A stretch of DNA of 64,000 bases from Bacteroides stercoris ATCC 43183 (GTDB lineage: Bacteria; Bacteroidota; Bacteroidia; Bacteroidales; Bacteroidaceae), in the NCBI RefSeq assembly GCF_025147325.1, contig NZ_CP102262.1, positions 868,001 through 932,000 on the forward strand. The letters run 5' to 3'. The stretch's first letter is position 1. The number at the start of each line of letters is the position of its first letter. The notes under the pieces were generated by a model, which worked only from the letters and a program-made list of their open reading frames with translations, ran no database searches and had not been told where the DNA came from. This document shows positions 36,866 to 46,041 of this stretch, in pieces. A program made the translations under genes and the position numbers.

Positions 36866-37633
36866 TTACTTTACAATACCTTTTGAGTTACGGATAAAGT
36901 TGATGATATTATGTATCTCATCACTCATCGGAACCTGATCTTCAATCTTCTGTAAAGCGTCCTGTATGCTGAAATTCCCTTGATATACCAGGCGGTAAGC
37001 ATTGACTATATGGCGCAGAATACGCTCGGTAACCTGATGCTTATGCTGGAGTACCACCGCATTGATACCGTGATATTCTGCCGGATTGCCGTTCATTATA
37101 ACATAAGGCGGTACATCTTTTGAGATGCGGCAACCTGCCTGAATCAATACCCAACTGCCTATGTGGCAATTCTGATGTAGGATAACATTACTGCTCAGGA
37201 TTGTACAGTCGTCTATGTGGCAGTCGCCAGCCACCGTGCTCTTAATTCCCAGTACACAGTGATTGCCTACTTGTACGTCGTGGCAGAGGTGAACACCGTC
37301 CATTAGATAGTTACTATCGCCAATGCGCGTACATCCGCTTTCGTGCGTGGCACGGCTGATAACCACATTTTCACGAATGTCGTTGTTGTCACCGATAATC
37401 AACCGACTTGCTTCGCCTGTGTAATGAAAATCTTGCGGTTCACTACCCAGTACGGCACCATGGTGTACTTTATTTCCTTTACCTAAACGCGTACCCTTGA
37501 GGATACTTGCATTTGACATAATCACACAGTCGTCACCGATTTCCACATCTCCTTCGATGTAAGCGAAAGGCTGAATGGTTACATTCTTACCGATTTTTGC
37601 GGTAGAATCTACAGATGCTAATGGACTAATCAT
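36866..37633 (-). CDS. lpxA: LpxA-like acyl-ACP--UDP-N-acetylglucosamine O-acyltransferase
   Basis: A left-handed beta-helix (hexapeptide repeat) acyltransferase, 255 aa, with the LpxA C-terminal helical domain (about 190-255). LpxA transfers an (R)-3-hydroxyacyl chain from acyl carrier protein to UDP-GlcNAc, the first step of lipid A synthesis. The catalytic region H115-L-C-H118-D keeps the histidine. The segment that reads HRGT or NRGT in most LpxA proteins is S-R-A-T here. It is the last gene after the RND operon and not next to lpxD/lpxC/fabZ, so it may be a second, divergent copy. Confidence 0.85.
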   Translation of the reverse strand: MISPLASVDSTAKIGKNVTIQPFAYIEGDVEIGDDCVIMSNASILKGTRLGKGNKVHHGAVLGSEPQDFHYTGEASRLIIGDNNDIRENVVISRATHESGCTRIGDSNYLMDGVHLCHDVQVGNHCVLGIKSTVAGDCHIDDCTILSSNVILHQNCHIGSWVLIQAGCRISKDVPPYVIMNGNPAEYHGINAVVLQHKHQVTERILRHIVNAYRLVYQGNFSIQDALQKIEDQVPMSDEIHNIINFIRNSKGIVK

Positions 37634-37640
37634 AGTAATT

Positions 37641-37720
37641 AGTTATGAGTTATAAATTATAAGTTATGAGTTATGGGAGATGAGCCGTCAAAAATAACTT
37701 ATAACCCATAACCCGTAACT
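37641..37720. repeat. AT-rich GTTAT-type inverted/direct repeats
   Basis: Several copies of AGTTATGAGTTAT and ATAAGTTAT fill the left half, and TAACTTATAACCCATAACCC the right half, making an imperfect long inverted repeat around GAGCCGTC. It separates lpxA from the tolC-like gene. No promoter box is evident, so lpxA is likely read from the efflux operon. Confidence 0.55.
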
Positions 37721-37724
37721 GATA

Positions 37725-39104
37725 TTATTCTCTTCCTCCGCCCAATGCTTGATACAGGCTGATTACAGACTGCATGCGGTCGAAGGTGTCGGCCACTTCC
37801 GAAAGCTGTGCGCTGAGGTAAGACTGTTCGGCGGACAAGACTTCCAAATAGGTTGACGTGCCTAAGTTAAACAATTCTTTTGTATCTTCCGCAGCTTTAC
37901 GGGCAGAATTCACTTGAATTTCACGTGAAATGGCTTTGTCCGAGGTCATTTGATATTGATACAAAGCATTGCTTACTTCATTTCCGGCCTTGAGCAGTGT
38001 GGTCTGGAACTGGATTTTGGCTTGCTCTTCCTGTGCCTTTGCTTGTTTCAACCGGGCAATGTTGGCACCGCGGTAGAACAGAGGTTGTGTGAGCGAACCG
38101 ATAGCGGATGCCAGCAGCTTTCCTGGATTGATAATAGCGGAACCTGCACTGTTGGTCCATCCGGCAGAACCGCTTAAGGTGATTTGCGGATAGAAGGCTG
38201 CACGTGCGCTGTTGGTGTCGTAGTAGCTTGCTGCCAGTGACATTTCAGCAGCTTTTACATCGGGACGGTTGGACAGCAGTTGCAAAGGAATACCGGTAGA
38301 GAATTCGGCAGGTAACTGCTGCTGTTCCAATGTACCACGTGCAATGCTCTGTGCGGGTTGGTTCAGCATCAGGCATAGTGCGTTTTCCGTTTCACGGATG
38401 CTTTGGCGGATATCGGGCAGGGAAGCCAGTACTTGTGCATAGGCGGTGCGGCTTTGCTCTACGGCTGCACTGTTAGCCATAGCAGCCTCTTTCATTGCTT
38501 CTACGGTTTCAAGGTTGCGTTTCAGGATGTCACAGGTGCTTTCGCTTATTTGCAACTGGCGGTCGAGCATTAGCAGCGTATAGTACATATTGGCTACGTT
38601 TGCAATCACTTGTGTCTGTACAGCCTGTTCATAGAACTGTGTCTGTTTCAGTGAGACTTGAGCCTTACGCTTGGGGTTCAGCAACTGACCGAACAGATCT
38701 ATCTGCCAGCTTGCCGTCACAGGAAGCGAATACGTCTGTGTGGCTTTACCTTTGTCGAAGCTGCTTACCGTTCCTTGCGGAGAGAGAGCCAGCATGGGAG
38801 CATAAGCCAGACGTGCGGACATCAGTGCTGCCTGAGCCTGCTTTACGGTGAGTGCAGCACTGCGAAGGTCGGCATTGTTGGTCAATGCCTGTTCGATAAG
38901 TGTCTGTAACTGTGCATCCGTAAACACTTCTTTCCAGGGCAGATTACCGAAATTGGCAGTATCTGCGGCAAGTGTATCGCCACCGGCAATGGTGTCCCGA
39001 TATAGGCCTTCTACTGTAATATCTTCGGGTCTGTCGTATGATTTGTAGATATGGCAACTGCTCAATAAAGCAGTTGCGCACATCAGAATTATTATTTTCT
39101 TCAT
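37725..39104 (-). CDS. Outer-membrane efflux lipoprotein (TolC/OprM family)
   Basis: A 459-aa outer-membrane factor of the NodT/OprM type with a lipoprotein signal (lipobox LSSC, Cys17). Two repeats of long coiled-coil helices and beta segments are visible (ADLRSAALTVKQAQAALMSARL; GIPLQLLSNRPDVKAAEMSLAAS). It forms the outer-membrane channel for the adaptor and RND pump encoded just upstream. The spacer to the pump gene (94 bp) holds AT-rich repeats and a small hairpin but no promoter box. Confidence 0.93.
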   Translation of the reverse strand: MKKIIILMCATALLSSCHIYKSYDRPEDITVEGLYRDTIAGGDTLAADTANFGNLPWKEVFTDAQLQTLIEQALTNNADLRSAALTVKQAQAALMSARLAYAPMLALSPQGTVSSFDKGKATQTYSLPVTASWQIDLFGQLLNPKRKAQVSLKQTQFYEQAVQTQVIANVANMYYTLLMLDRQLQISESTCDILKRNLETVEAMKEAAMANSAAVEQSRTAYAQVLASLPDIRQSIRETENALCLMLNQPAQSIARGTLEQQQLPAEFSTGIPLQLLSNRPDVKAAEMSLAASYYDTNSARAAFYPQITLSGSAGWTNSAGSAIINPGKLLASAIGSLTQPLFYRGANIARLKQAKAQEEQAKIQFQTTLLKAGNEVSNALYQYQMTSDKAISREIQVNSARKAAEDTKELFNLGTSTYLEVLSAEQSYLSAQLSEVADTFDRMQSVISLYQALGGGRE

Positions 39105-39117
39105 GATAAACTATATT

Positions 39118-39199
39118 TTAGTGTTTAGCGGTTAGTGTTTAATAATTAGTATTTTGCTTGTGGATGTCCACTATCCATTAATCGTTAAACGCTAATCAC
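39118..39199. repeat. Imperfect inverted repeat with internal hairpin
   Basis: TTAGTGTTTAGCGGTTAG-like sequence on the left is mirrored by CGTTAAACGCTAATCACT on the right, around a short hairpin GTGGA/TCCAC (39160-39164, 39167-39171). It lies between the RND pump gene and the tolC-like gene; it may set relative expression within the operon. Confidence 0.45.
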
Positions 39200-42100
39200 T
39201 ATTTTGTATATTGTTCAATCTCAGGTTCTGCATCCGAGTTATCCACATCTTCCCATTCCATCGGTTTAACCTTCTCCTGGAGATATTGGAAAGCAACGAA
39301 CAGGGCAGGTACGATGAATATCTGCAGAATCATACCGATTAACATACCGCCGATAGCCGAAGTTCCCAGTGTACGGTTACCGTTGGCTCCTGCACCGGAA
39401 GCAAACATCAACGGGAGCAGACCGACAATCATTGCCAGAGAAGTCATCAGGATAGGACGCAGACGGGCGGCGGCACCCAGCACGGCAGCCCATGTAATGC
39501 TCATACCCATTTTGCGGCGGTCGAGGGCGAACTCTACGATCAGGATGGCGTTCTTGGCCAACAGACCCATCAGCATGATAAGTGCAATCTGCATGTAGAT
39601 GTCGTTAGACATGGTTCCCAAAATCATTTTCAATGCAGGAATGTTACCCAATGAACCGATACCGCTGACAAACAGGAAGCTACCCAACAATCCGAATGGT
39701 ACGGAGAGCAATACGGAGAGCGGAAGAATATAACTTTCATATTGCGCACTCAACAACAGGTAAACGAATACGAAACAGAGCACAAAAATCAAACCGGTTG
39801 TGCTACCGCTGGTTTCGGCTTCCTCACGTGCCATACCGCCGAGTTCGTAGGCAAAACCGGCAGGCAGGTTCTCTTTGGCCACTTCTGCAATGGCAGCAAG
39901 TGCCTGACCGGATGTATAACCGCTGGCGGGAGCCACCATCACTTTCATGGATGTGTAAAGGTTGAAACGGCTGATGATATCCGGACCGTATACCTTCTTG
40001 ACGGATACGAACTGGGTGATGGGAGCCATCTCATTGCCGTTACGTACCTTGATGCTGGAGAGTGATTCCAGATTTTTGGTTGCATTCGGTTCTGCCTGAA
40101 TCATGACACGGTACATTTTACCGAAGCTGTTGAAGTTAGAAGCGTAAAGTCCACCGAAATATCCCTGCATGGTGCTGAGGATGTCGCTTGGGCTGAGACC
40201 TGCTTTCTTACAGGCAGCAGCATCAATATCCAACATATATTGCGGGAAGTTAGGGTTGAAACTGGTCTTTGCGGAGTTGATTTCCGGACGTGCTTCCAGT
40301 GCGGCAGTATAGTCGTTCACTACATCGAAGAAGTGGTTCAGGTCGCCACCGGTTTTATCCTGCATGTTCAGTTCGATATCGCTGGATGCCGAATAACCCG
40401 GAATCATAGGCGGAGCAAAGAACAGTACCTGTGCTTCCTTGATGATTTTTTGCGCACGCATGAAAAGTGTGGCGTAAACTACCGTTGAATTCTGCATAGT
40501 GGAACGTTCTTCCCAATTTTTCAGCTTGATAATGAGCGAACCGTAGGAAGGTCCCTGACCACCGATGAAGCTGAAACCGGAAATTACCGTACGCGATTCT
40601 ACCGCTGGGTCGGCTGCAACGAGACTGTCTACACGGTTCAGCACTTCCATGGCACGTTCTTGTGAAGTACCGGGAGGAAGCGTTACTACACCCATGATGG
40701 TACCGGTGTCTTCGTTGGGCACCATACCTGTCGGTGTGATGTTCATAAACACCATCAACAGTACAATGGAACCTACCACAATACCGCCGGAGAGCCATTT
40801 CTTCTGGATAAAGCGGAGCACTTGTTTCTTGTATTTACCCAGGATGGAGTCGTAGGATGCGTTGAAAGAGTGTTTGAACTTATCCGTAGTCATACCTGCT
40901 AATGCCAATACGCTGATAACGATCATTACCAGACAGAGTACAGGATGGTTCTCAAAGTTGAACAAACCGAAAATCATACCCAAAATGGCGATTGTAGTAA
41001 AGAGCAGTGTAAGGCCGGGACGCATCATTCTGCCGATAGAATCCACATAACGGGCTATCATGATTTTACGTGCCTCTTTAGTTGCGACACCGATGCGTTC
41101 TTTCATGGTGGCATCACTGTTGTGCGGTTTCAGGAAGATGGCACACAAGGCCGGACTCAGTGTCAAGGCGTTCAATGCGGAGAAACCGATGGCGATGGCC
41201 ATTGTAAGACCGAACTGGCGGTAGAATGTACCGGCTGTACCACCCATGAAACTTACCGGCACAAACACGGACATCATCACTAATGTAATGGAAATGATAG
41301 CGCCGCCCAGCTCGCTCATGGCGTCGATAGATGCAGTCCGTGCCGATTTATATCCCTGGTCGAGCTTGGCATGGACACCTTCGACGACAACTATGGCGTC
41401 ATCCACTACAATTGCGATGGCAAGCACCATAGCCGAGAGTGTCAGCAGGTTAATACTGAAGCCGATCAGTTGCAGTACGAAGAAAGTAGCAATCAAAGCT
41501 ACCGGAATGGCAATGGCAGGAATCAGCGTAGAGCGCATGTCTTGCAGGAAGATATACACTACGATGAACACGAGGATGAACGCCTCAATCAATGTTTTGA
41601 TTACTTCATGGATAGAAGCGAACAGAAAGTCATTGGCACTTTGGGCGATATTGATTTTCAAACCGGAAGGCAGCGTTTCGGATGCTTTTCCAAGTACTTC
41701 TTCCAGGTCACTGATAGTCTGCGTAGCATTGGTTCCTGCCATCTGGTATACGATACAGGATACTGCCTTATGGCCGTTTACCGTATTATTGAAGTTGTAG
41801 GACAGACGTCCGAGTTCAATATCGGCAATGTCTTTCAAACGGAGAACTTCACCGTTCTCAAGGGCTTTGATTACGATATTCTCAAATTCTTCCGGCTGTT
41901 GAAGACGGCCTTTGTAGCGGATGGTGTATTGGAAGCTTTGGTTGCCGCGTTCACCAAACTGTCCGGGAGCCGCTTCGATATTTTGTTCGGCCAGTGCACC
42001 GGCTACATCGTTAGGAATCAACTTGTATTGTGCCATTACATCCGGTTTCAGCCAGATACGCATGGAGTAGTCCTGACCGAGCACGGTGGCATCACCCACA

Positions 42101-42615
42101 CCGTTTACACGCTTTACTTCCGGAATAAGGTTGATGTTGGCATAGTTCTCAAGGAATTCGATGTCGTACTGGTCTTTCTCATCGTAAATGGAGAATACCA
42201 TCAACATGGATGTCTGTCGCTTCTGCGTAGTCACACCGACTTTGGTTACTTCGGCCGGTAGCAAACCCTGAGCCATGGAAACGCGGTTCTGTACGTTAAC
42301 GGCTGCCATATCAGGGTCTGTACCCTGTTTGAAGTAAATGGAAATTTCGGCGGAACCGTTATTGGATGCACTGGAAGTCATGTACATCATGTTCTCCACA
42401 CCGTTGATTTGGTCTTCCAGCGGCGCAATGACAGAGTTCAACACCGTTTGGGCGTTGGCACCCTGGTAAGTGGCGCGTACCGATACCGTCGGTGGTGCAA
42501 TGTCCGGATATTGGGTGATAGGCAGCGTTGCCAGACCAATAAGTCCCAGGATTACTATCAGGATGGAGATTACCGTAGATAGTACCGGACGATTAATAAA
42601 TCTATCTAATTTCAT
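39199..42615 (-). CDS. RND efflux pump, HAE1 (AcrB) family
   Basis: The inner-membrane proton/drug antiporter of a tripartite efflux system. It has the AcrB signatures: N-terminal FINRPVLSTVISILIVILG, TM4 with the paired acidic residues AIAIVVDDAIVVVE, and the second-half NAILIVEFA. At 1138 aa it is longer than the usual 1030-1050 aa. The excess is mainly an insert at about residues 530-580, before the second half, with two hydrophobic stretches that could add a transmembrane hairpin. It is 28 bp from the adaptor gene. Substrates cannot be read from sequence. Confidence 0.95.
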   Translation of the reverse strand: MKLDRFINRPVLSTVISILIVILGLIGLATLPITQYPDIAPPTVSVRATYQGANAQTVLNSVIAPLEDQINGVENMMYMTSSASNNGSAEISIYFKQGTDPDMAAVNVQNRVSMAQGLLPAEVTKVGVTTQKRQTSMLMVFSIYDEKDQYDIEFLENYANINLIPEVKRVNGVGDATVLGQDYSMRIWLKPDVMAQYKLIPNDVAGALAEQNIEAAPGQFGERGNQSFQYTIRYKGRLQQPEEFENIVIKALENGEVLRLKDIADIELGRLSYNFNNTVNGHKAVSCIVYQMAGTNATQTISDLEEVLGKASETLPSGLKINIAQSANDFLFASIHEVIKTLIEAFILVFIVVYIFLQDMRSTLIPAIAIPVALIATFFVLQLIGFSINLLTLSAMVLAIAIVVDDAIVVVEGVHAKLDQGYKSARTASIDAMSELGGAIISITLVMMSVFVPVSFMGGTAGTFYRQFGLTMAIAIGFSALNALTLSPALCAIFLKPHNSDATMKERIGVATKEARKIMIARYVDSIGRMMRPGLTLLFTTIAILGMIFGLFNFENHPVLCLVMIVISVLALAGMTTDKFKHSFNASYDSILGKYKKQVLRFIQKKWLSGGIVVGSIVLLMVFMNITPTGMVPNEDTGTIMGVVTLPPGTSQERAMEVLNRVDSLVAADPAVESRTVISGFSFIGGQGPSYGSLIIKLKNWEERSTMQNSTVVYATLFMRAQKIIKEAQVLFFAPPMIPGYSASSDIELNMQDKTGGDLNHFFDVVNDYTAALEARPEINSAKTSFNPNFPQYMLDIDAAACKKAGLSPSDILSTMQGYFGGLYASNFNSFGKMYRVMIQAEPNATKNLESLSSIKVRNGNEMAPITQFVSVKKVYGPDIISRFNLYTSMKVMVAPASGYTSGQALAAIAEVAKENLPAGFAYELGGMAREEAETSGSTTGLIFVLCFVFVYLLLSAQYESYILPLSVLLSVPFGLLGSFLFVSGIGSLGNIPALKMILGTMSNDIYMQIALIMLMGLLAKNAILIVEFALDRRKMGMSITWAAVLGAAARLRPILMTSLAMIVGLLPLMFASGAGANGNRTLGTSAIGGMLIGMILQIFIVPALFVAFQYLQEKVKPMEWEDVDNSDAEPEIEQYTK

Positions 42616-42643
42616 GTTACTTAATGATTAGGGGCGTTAAATG

Positions 42644-43819
42644 TTAATTGAACGCAGTTTGGATATTACCTTCTTTTTGGTCTTTGAGGGCTTTCTGATA
42701 TTCAGCCTCTTTCTCTTCAGGAGTGATAGGAGTGATGCTTTGTCCATCTTTCAGGTTCTGTACGCCTTCTATCACGATTTTATCGCCGGCCTTCAAGCCG
42801 TCTGTAACGTAAAAATATTTGCCATCATTCAGGCTGAATACCTGTATTTCGGTATTTTTCAGCGTGTTGTCAGGTTGTGCAACGAATACGAATTTCTTGT
42901 CCTGTATTTCTGTGGTGGCCGATTGAGGAATCATGATTACATTCTCCATCGGATTGGGGAATACTACGTTTCCTGTACCGCCGCTACGCAGAATGTTGTG
43001 TTTGTTGGGGAAGAGGGCACGCATGTTTACTGCACCTGTAGTCTGGTCGATAACGCCGCTGATGGTTTCTACACGACCACTGTCGGCATACATGGTTCCG
43101 TCAATCAGTTGCAGTTGTACCTGAGGCATCTTTGCCAGAATATCCTTGGTACTTCCGCCTTCGCGTATCAGTGACAGGAGCTGTCTTTCGGTCATGGAGA
43201 AATAAGCGAACATTTCGGAGATGTCGGCAACTGTGGTCAACGGGGTGGCCATGGAGGGGCTTACCAAACTACCTACACGGTAGGGGATAGTACCTACTAT
43301 ACCGTCGCTGGGGCTTGTTACACTGGTGTATGACAGGTTGTTTTGAGCATTGATCAGTTGCGCTTCCGCTTGTGCCAATTGTGCTTTGGTTTGTGCCAAC
43401 TGGTTTTCAGCCATTTGCAGGTCGTAATCGCTGATGATGTTCTTTTGGTTCAGCGTGCGTTTGTTGCTCACAGTAAGTTCTTGTGTGTTTACAGCGGCTT
43501 TTGCCGTTTCAACCGCAGCCTTGGCCGAATTTACTGCAGCCTGGTATTGTACAGGGTCGATGCTGAACAATACTTGTCCTTTGTGTACGACGGAACCCTC
43601 GTCCACATGTAATTTGGTGATGAAACCGCTTACCATCGGACGGATTTCCACATCTTGTTTACCTTTAATAGTAGCCGGATAACTGTTTGTCAGGTTGGCA
43701 GTGGTTGTTTCTACTGTAATCACTGCAAATTCGGGTGCTTTTCCCGTGCTTTTGTCACCTTGTCCACAACTGCTGAGCAGTGCCAGGCAACATGCCAATA
43801 ATACTAATCTACTCTTCAT
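42644..43819 (-). CDS. RND efflux periplasmic adaptor (AcrA family)
   Basis: A 391-aa membrane-fusion protein with a lipoprotein signal (lipobox LSSC, Cys18). A biotinyl-lipoyl-like region (VEIRPMVSGFITKLHVDEGSVVHKG) flanks an alanine-rich coiled-coil hairpin (about 95-160), then beta-barrel and membrane-proximal domains. It links the pump to the TolC-like channel. First gene of the efflux operon, with a -7 box at 43931-43938. No TetR- or MarR-type regulator lies beside it. Confidence 0.94.
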   Translation of the reverse strand: MKSRLVLLACCLALLSSCGQGDKSTGKAPEFAVITVETTTANLTNSYPATIKGKQDVEIRPMVSGFITKLHVDEGSVVHKGQVLFSIDPVQYQAAVNSAKAAVETAKAAVNTQELTVSNKRTLNQKNIISDYDLQMAENQLAQTKAQLAQAEAQLINAQNNLSYTSVTSPSDGIVGTIPYRVGSLVSPSMATPLTTVADISEMFAYFSMTERQLLSLIREGGSTKDILAKMPQVQLQLIDGTMYADSGRVETISGVIDQTTGAVNMRALFPNKHNILRSGGTGNVVFPNPMENVIMIPQSATTEIQDKKFVFVAQPDNTLKNTEIQVFSLNDGKYFYVTDGLKAGDKIVIEGVQNLKDGQSITPITPEEKEAEYQKALKDQKEGNIQTAFN

Positions 43820-43930
43820 ACTCTTTTATTCTCTGTATAATTTTATTCTAGTTAATCCGAAGCTTTTGTGTGTAAATCATAGAAGAAGGATAACGGTGAA
43901 AACTAAATTATAATGTTTAGTTTTCGGTCG

Positions 43931-43938
43931 CAAAATTA
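43931..43938 (-). promoter_or_regulatory. -7 promoter box for RND efflux operon
   Basis: Minus-strand TAATTTTG fits TAnnTTTG, which gives a leader of about 105 nt before the ATG at 43819, long compared with other operons in the window. No -33 partner is seen. Confidence 0.4.
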
Positions 43939-44064
43939 TTCTTTTCTCCGTATATAAGGTATGAATTTCCCTCATTTTTAACTATGTTTTATATATACTT
44001 GAAGGAAATATTTGTTTTTTGATTAAAATACTGTAAAGCATACTGCTAATTGCAGGATAACCTT

Positions 44065-44072
44065 TATTTTTG
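44065..44072 (+). promoter_or_regulatory. -7 promoter box for Ig-like lipoprotein gene
   Basis: TATTTTTG fits TAnnTTTG. Because it lies downstream of the TTG at 44050 and 5 nt before an ATG at 44077, it supports the later ATG at 44104 as the start. Confidence 0.5.
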
Positions 44073-44103
44073 CATCATGTTAGATTGCAAGCATCATATT
44101 AAG

Positions 44104-46041
44104 ATGAAACCGTTTGTACGTCGGTTGTTAGGGGCAGCTGTAAGTGTGGCTGTTTTATATTCCTGTGCCAGTGTGGGCCGTCTGGAGGGTGGTCCGATTG
44201 ATGAGGAACCGCCTCGTTTTGTCACCGGTTCTCCCCTGCCGGGTGCACTCCATAACAAAAAGAGTAAAATCTCTATTGAGTTCGATGAGTTTATCAAACT
44301 GGAGAAAGCCAATGAAAAAGTGGTTATTTCACCTCCTCAAGTGCAGCAACCGGAAATAAAGGCAAACGGTAAAAGGGTAGTGGTCAACCTGCAAGATACG
44401 TTAAAGGCTAATACTACGTATACTATCGATTTTGCCGACGCGATTCAGGATAATAATGAAGGAAACCCGATGCAGGGGTTTACCTATACATTTTCTACCG
44501 GAGCAGAGCTTGATTCAATGGCCATTGCCGGTACGTTGCTTGATGCATCGAATTTGGAACCGGTAAAGGGGGTACTGGTAGGATTACATGCCAATTTAGC
44601 CGATTCGGCATTTACCACGTTGCCTTTCGACCTTGTAGGCCGTACGGATAGCCGTGGACAGTTTTCCATTCGTGGAGTCTCTCCTGGCAAATATCGTATT
44701 TATGCTTTAATGGATGCCGACCAGAATTTTAAATTTTCCCAGCCTACGGAGGTCATAGCTTTTAATGACTCCGTTATTATCCCTTCCATGGAAAGGCGTA
44801 TGCGCCAGGATACCTTGTGGAGAGACTCTTTGACCGTAGATACGATTGTAGAGAGACAATATACCCATTTCCTGCCGGATGATGTGCTGTTGCGCAGTTT
44901 CAAGGAAAAAACTTTCTCGCAGCGTCTTATGAAAACGGAACGTCTTACTCCGGAAAAATTCTCTTTTTATTTTACGGCTCCTGCCGACAGTCTGCCGCTG
45001 ATGAAAGGGTTGAATTTCGATGAAAAGGATGCTTTTGTCATTGAGCAGACAACCGGGAGGAACGACACGATTCACTATTGGATAAAAGATTCTTTGCTTT
45101 ATCAGCAAGATACATTGAGGATGAGCTTGAGTTATTTGTATACAGATACTTTGAATCAGTTGGTTCCCCGGACAGATACTTTGAGAATTGTATCGAAGGT
45201 AAGCTGGCAGAAACTGCAGGAAAAGAAACTGGAAGAGAAGGAAAAAGCCGAGAAGGAGAAGAAGAAAAGAAGGAAAAAGGGTGAAGAAGAGCCGGAACCG
45301 ACTCCTTTCCTTGCAATGGATGTGTATGCGCCTTCGGCAATGGATGTATACGACTATATCACATTGAGCTTTACGGAACCGATAGCCGGCTTTAATGATA
45401 CTGCCTTGCATGTAAGGCAGAAGGTCGATACACTATGGCAGGATGTGCCGTTTGACTTTATGCGGGATTCGTTGGATTTGAAACGTTACAATCTGTATGC
45501 AGACTGGAAACCGGGTGAAAGTTACGTTTTTGAAGTGGACTCGACCGCTTTTCACGGGTTGTACGGTTTGTTTACCGATAAAGTGAAGAAGGAGTTTACT
45601 GTAAAGAAACTGGAAGAGTACGGACAGATATTTTTCAACATTACCGGAGCTGATTCTACAGCATTTGTAGAATTGCTGGATGCTCAGGACAAGGTGGTAC
45701 GTACTGTTCCGGTTGTAGAAGGAAAAGCGGATTTTTATTATTTGAATCCGGGTAAATATGGAGCCCGGCTCATTAATGATACAAATGGGAATGGGGTATG
45801 GGATACCGGTGATTATGCTGCCAGGCGCCAGCCCGAAATGGTTTATTACTATCCGCAGGTATTGGAATTTAAGGCCAATTTTGATTTGATTCAGGACTGG
45901 AACGTAAAAGAAAAACCGTTGGATAAGCAAAAACCGGATGAACTGAAAAAACAAAAGCCAGATGAAGACAAGAAAAAGAAGAAAAGCCAGAATAACCGCA
46001 ACAACAGCAACCGTAACAGCGGTAGGGGATATAGTTATTAA
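44104..46041 (+). CDS. Ig-like domain lipoprotein with charged tail
   Basis: A 645-aa surface or periplasmic lipoprotein (lipobox VLYSC). It opens with a bacterial Ig-like domain of the Big_5 type (about 25-130, PPRFVTGSPLPGALHNKKSKISIEFDE region), followed by a carboxypeptidase-regulatory-like domain (about 140-215, VKGVLVGLHANLAD) and further beta domains. Two strongly charged low-complexity stretches stand out: a Lys/Glu-rich run near 380-405 and a Lys/Asn/Arg-rich tail of about 35 residues. The ATG at 44104 is chosen over TTG 44050 and ATG 44077 because it gives a direct lipoprotein signal and sits after the -7 box. Function unknown. Confidence 0.85.
   Translation: MKPFVRRLLGAAVSVAVLYSCASVGRLEGGPIDEEPPRFVTGSPLPGALHNKKSKISIEFDEFIKLEKANEKVVISPPQVQQPEIKANGKRVVVNLQDTLKANTTYTIDFADAIQDNNEGNPMQGFTYTFSTGAELDSMAIAGTLLDASNLEPVKGVLVGLHANLADSAFTTLPFDLVGRTDSRGQFSIRGVSPGKYRIYALMDADQNFKFSQPTEVIAFNDSVIIPSMERRMRQDTLWRDSLTVDTIVERQYTHFLPDDVLLRSFKEKTFSQRLMKTERLTPEKFSFYFTAPADSLPLMKGLNFDEKDAFVIEQTTGRNDTIHYWIKDSLLYQQDTLRMSLSYLYTDTLNQLVPRTDTLRIVSKVSWQKLQEKKLEEKEKAEKEKKKRRKKGEEEPEPTPFLAMDVYAPSAMDVYDYITLSFTEPIAGFNDTALHVRQKVDTLWQDVPFDFMRDSLDLKRYNLYADWKPGESYVFEVDSTAFHGLYGLFTDKVKKEFTVKKLEEYGQIFFNITGADSTAFVELLDAQDKVVRTVPVVEGKADFYYLNPGKYGARLINDTNGNGVWDTGDYAARRQPEMVYYYPQVLEFKANFDLIQDWNVKEKPLDKQKPDELKKQKPDEDKKKKKSQNNRNNSNRNSGRGYSY

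Noticed and set aside
41371..42261. Long plus-strand open frame of 296 codons within the RND pump region
   Set aside because: It is antisense to the strongly conserved RND gene, its translation has no recognisable domain, and no promoter or ribosome site precedes it.
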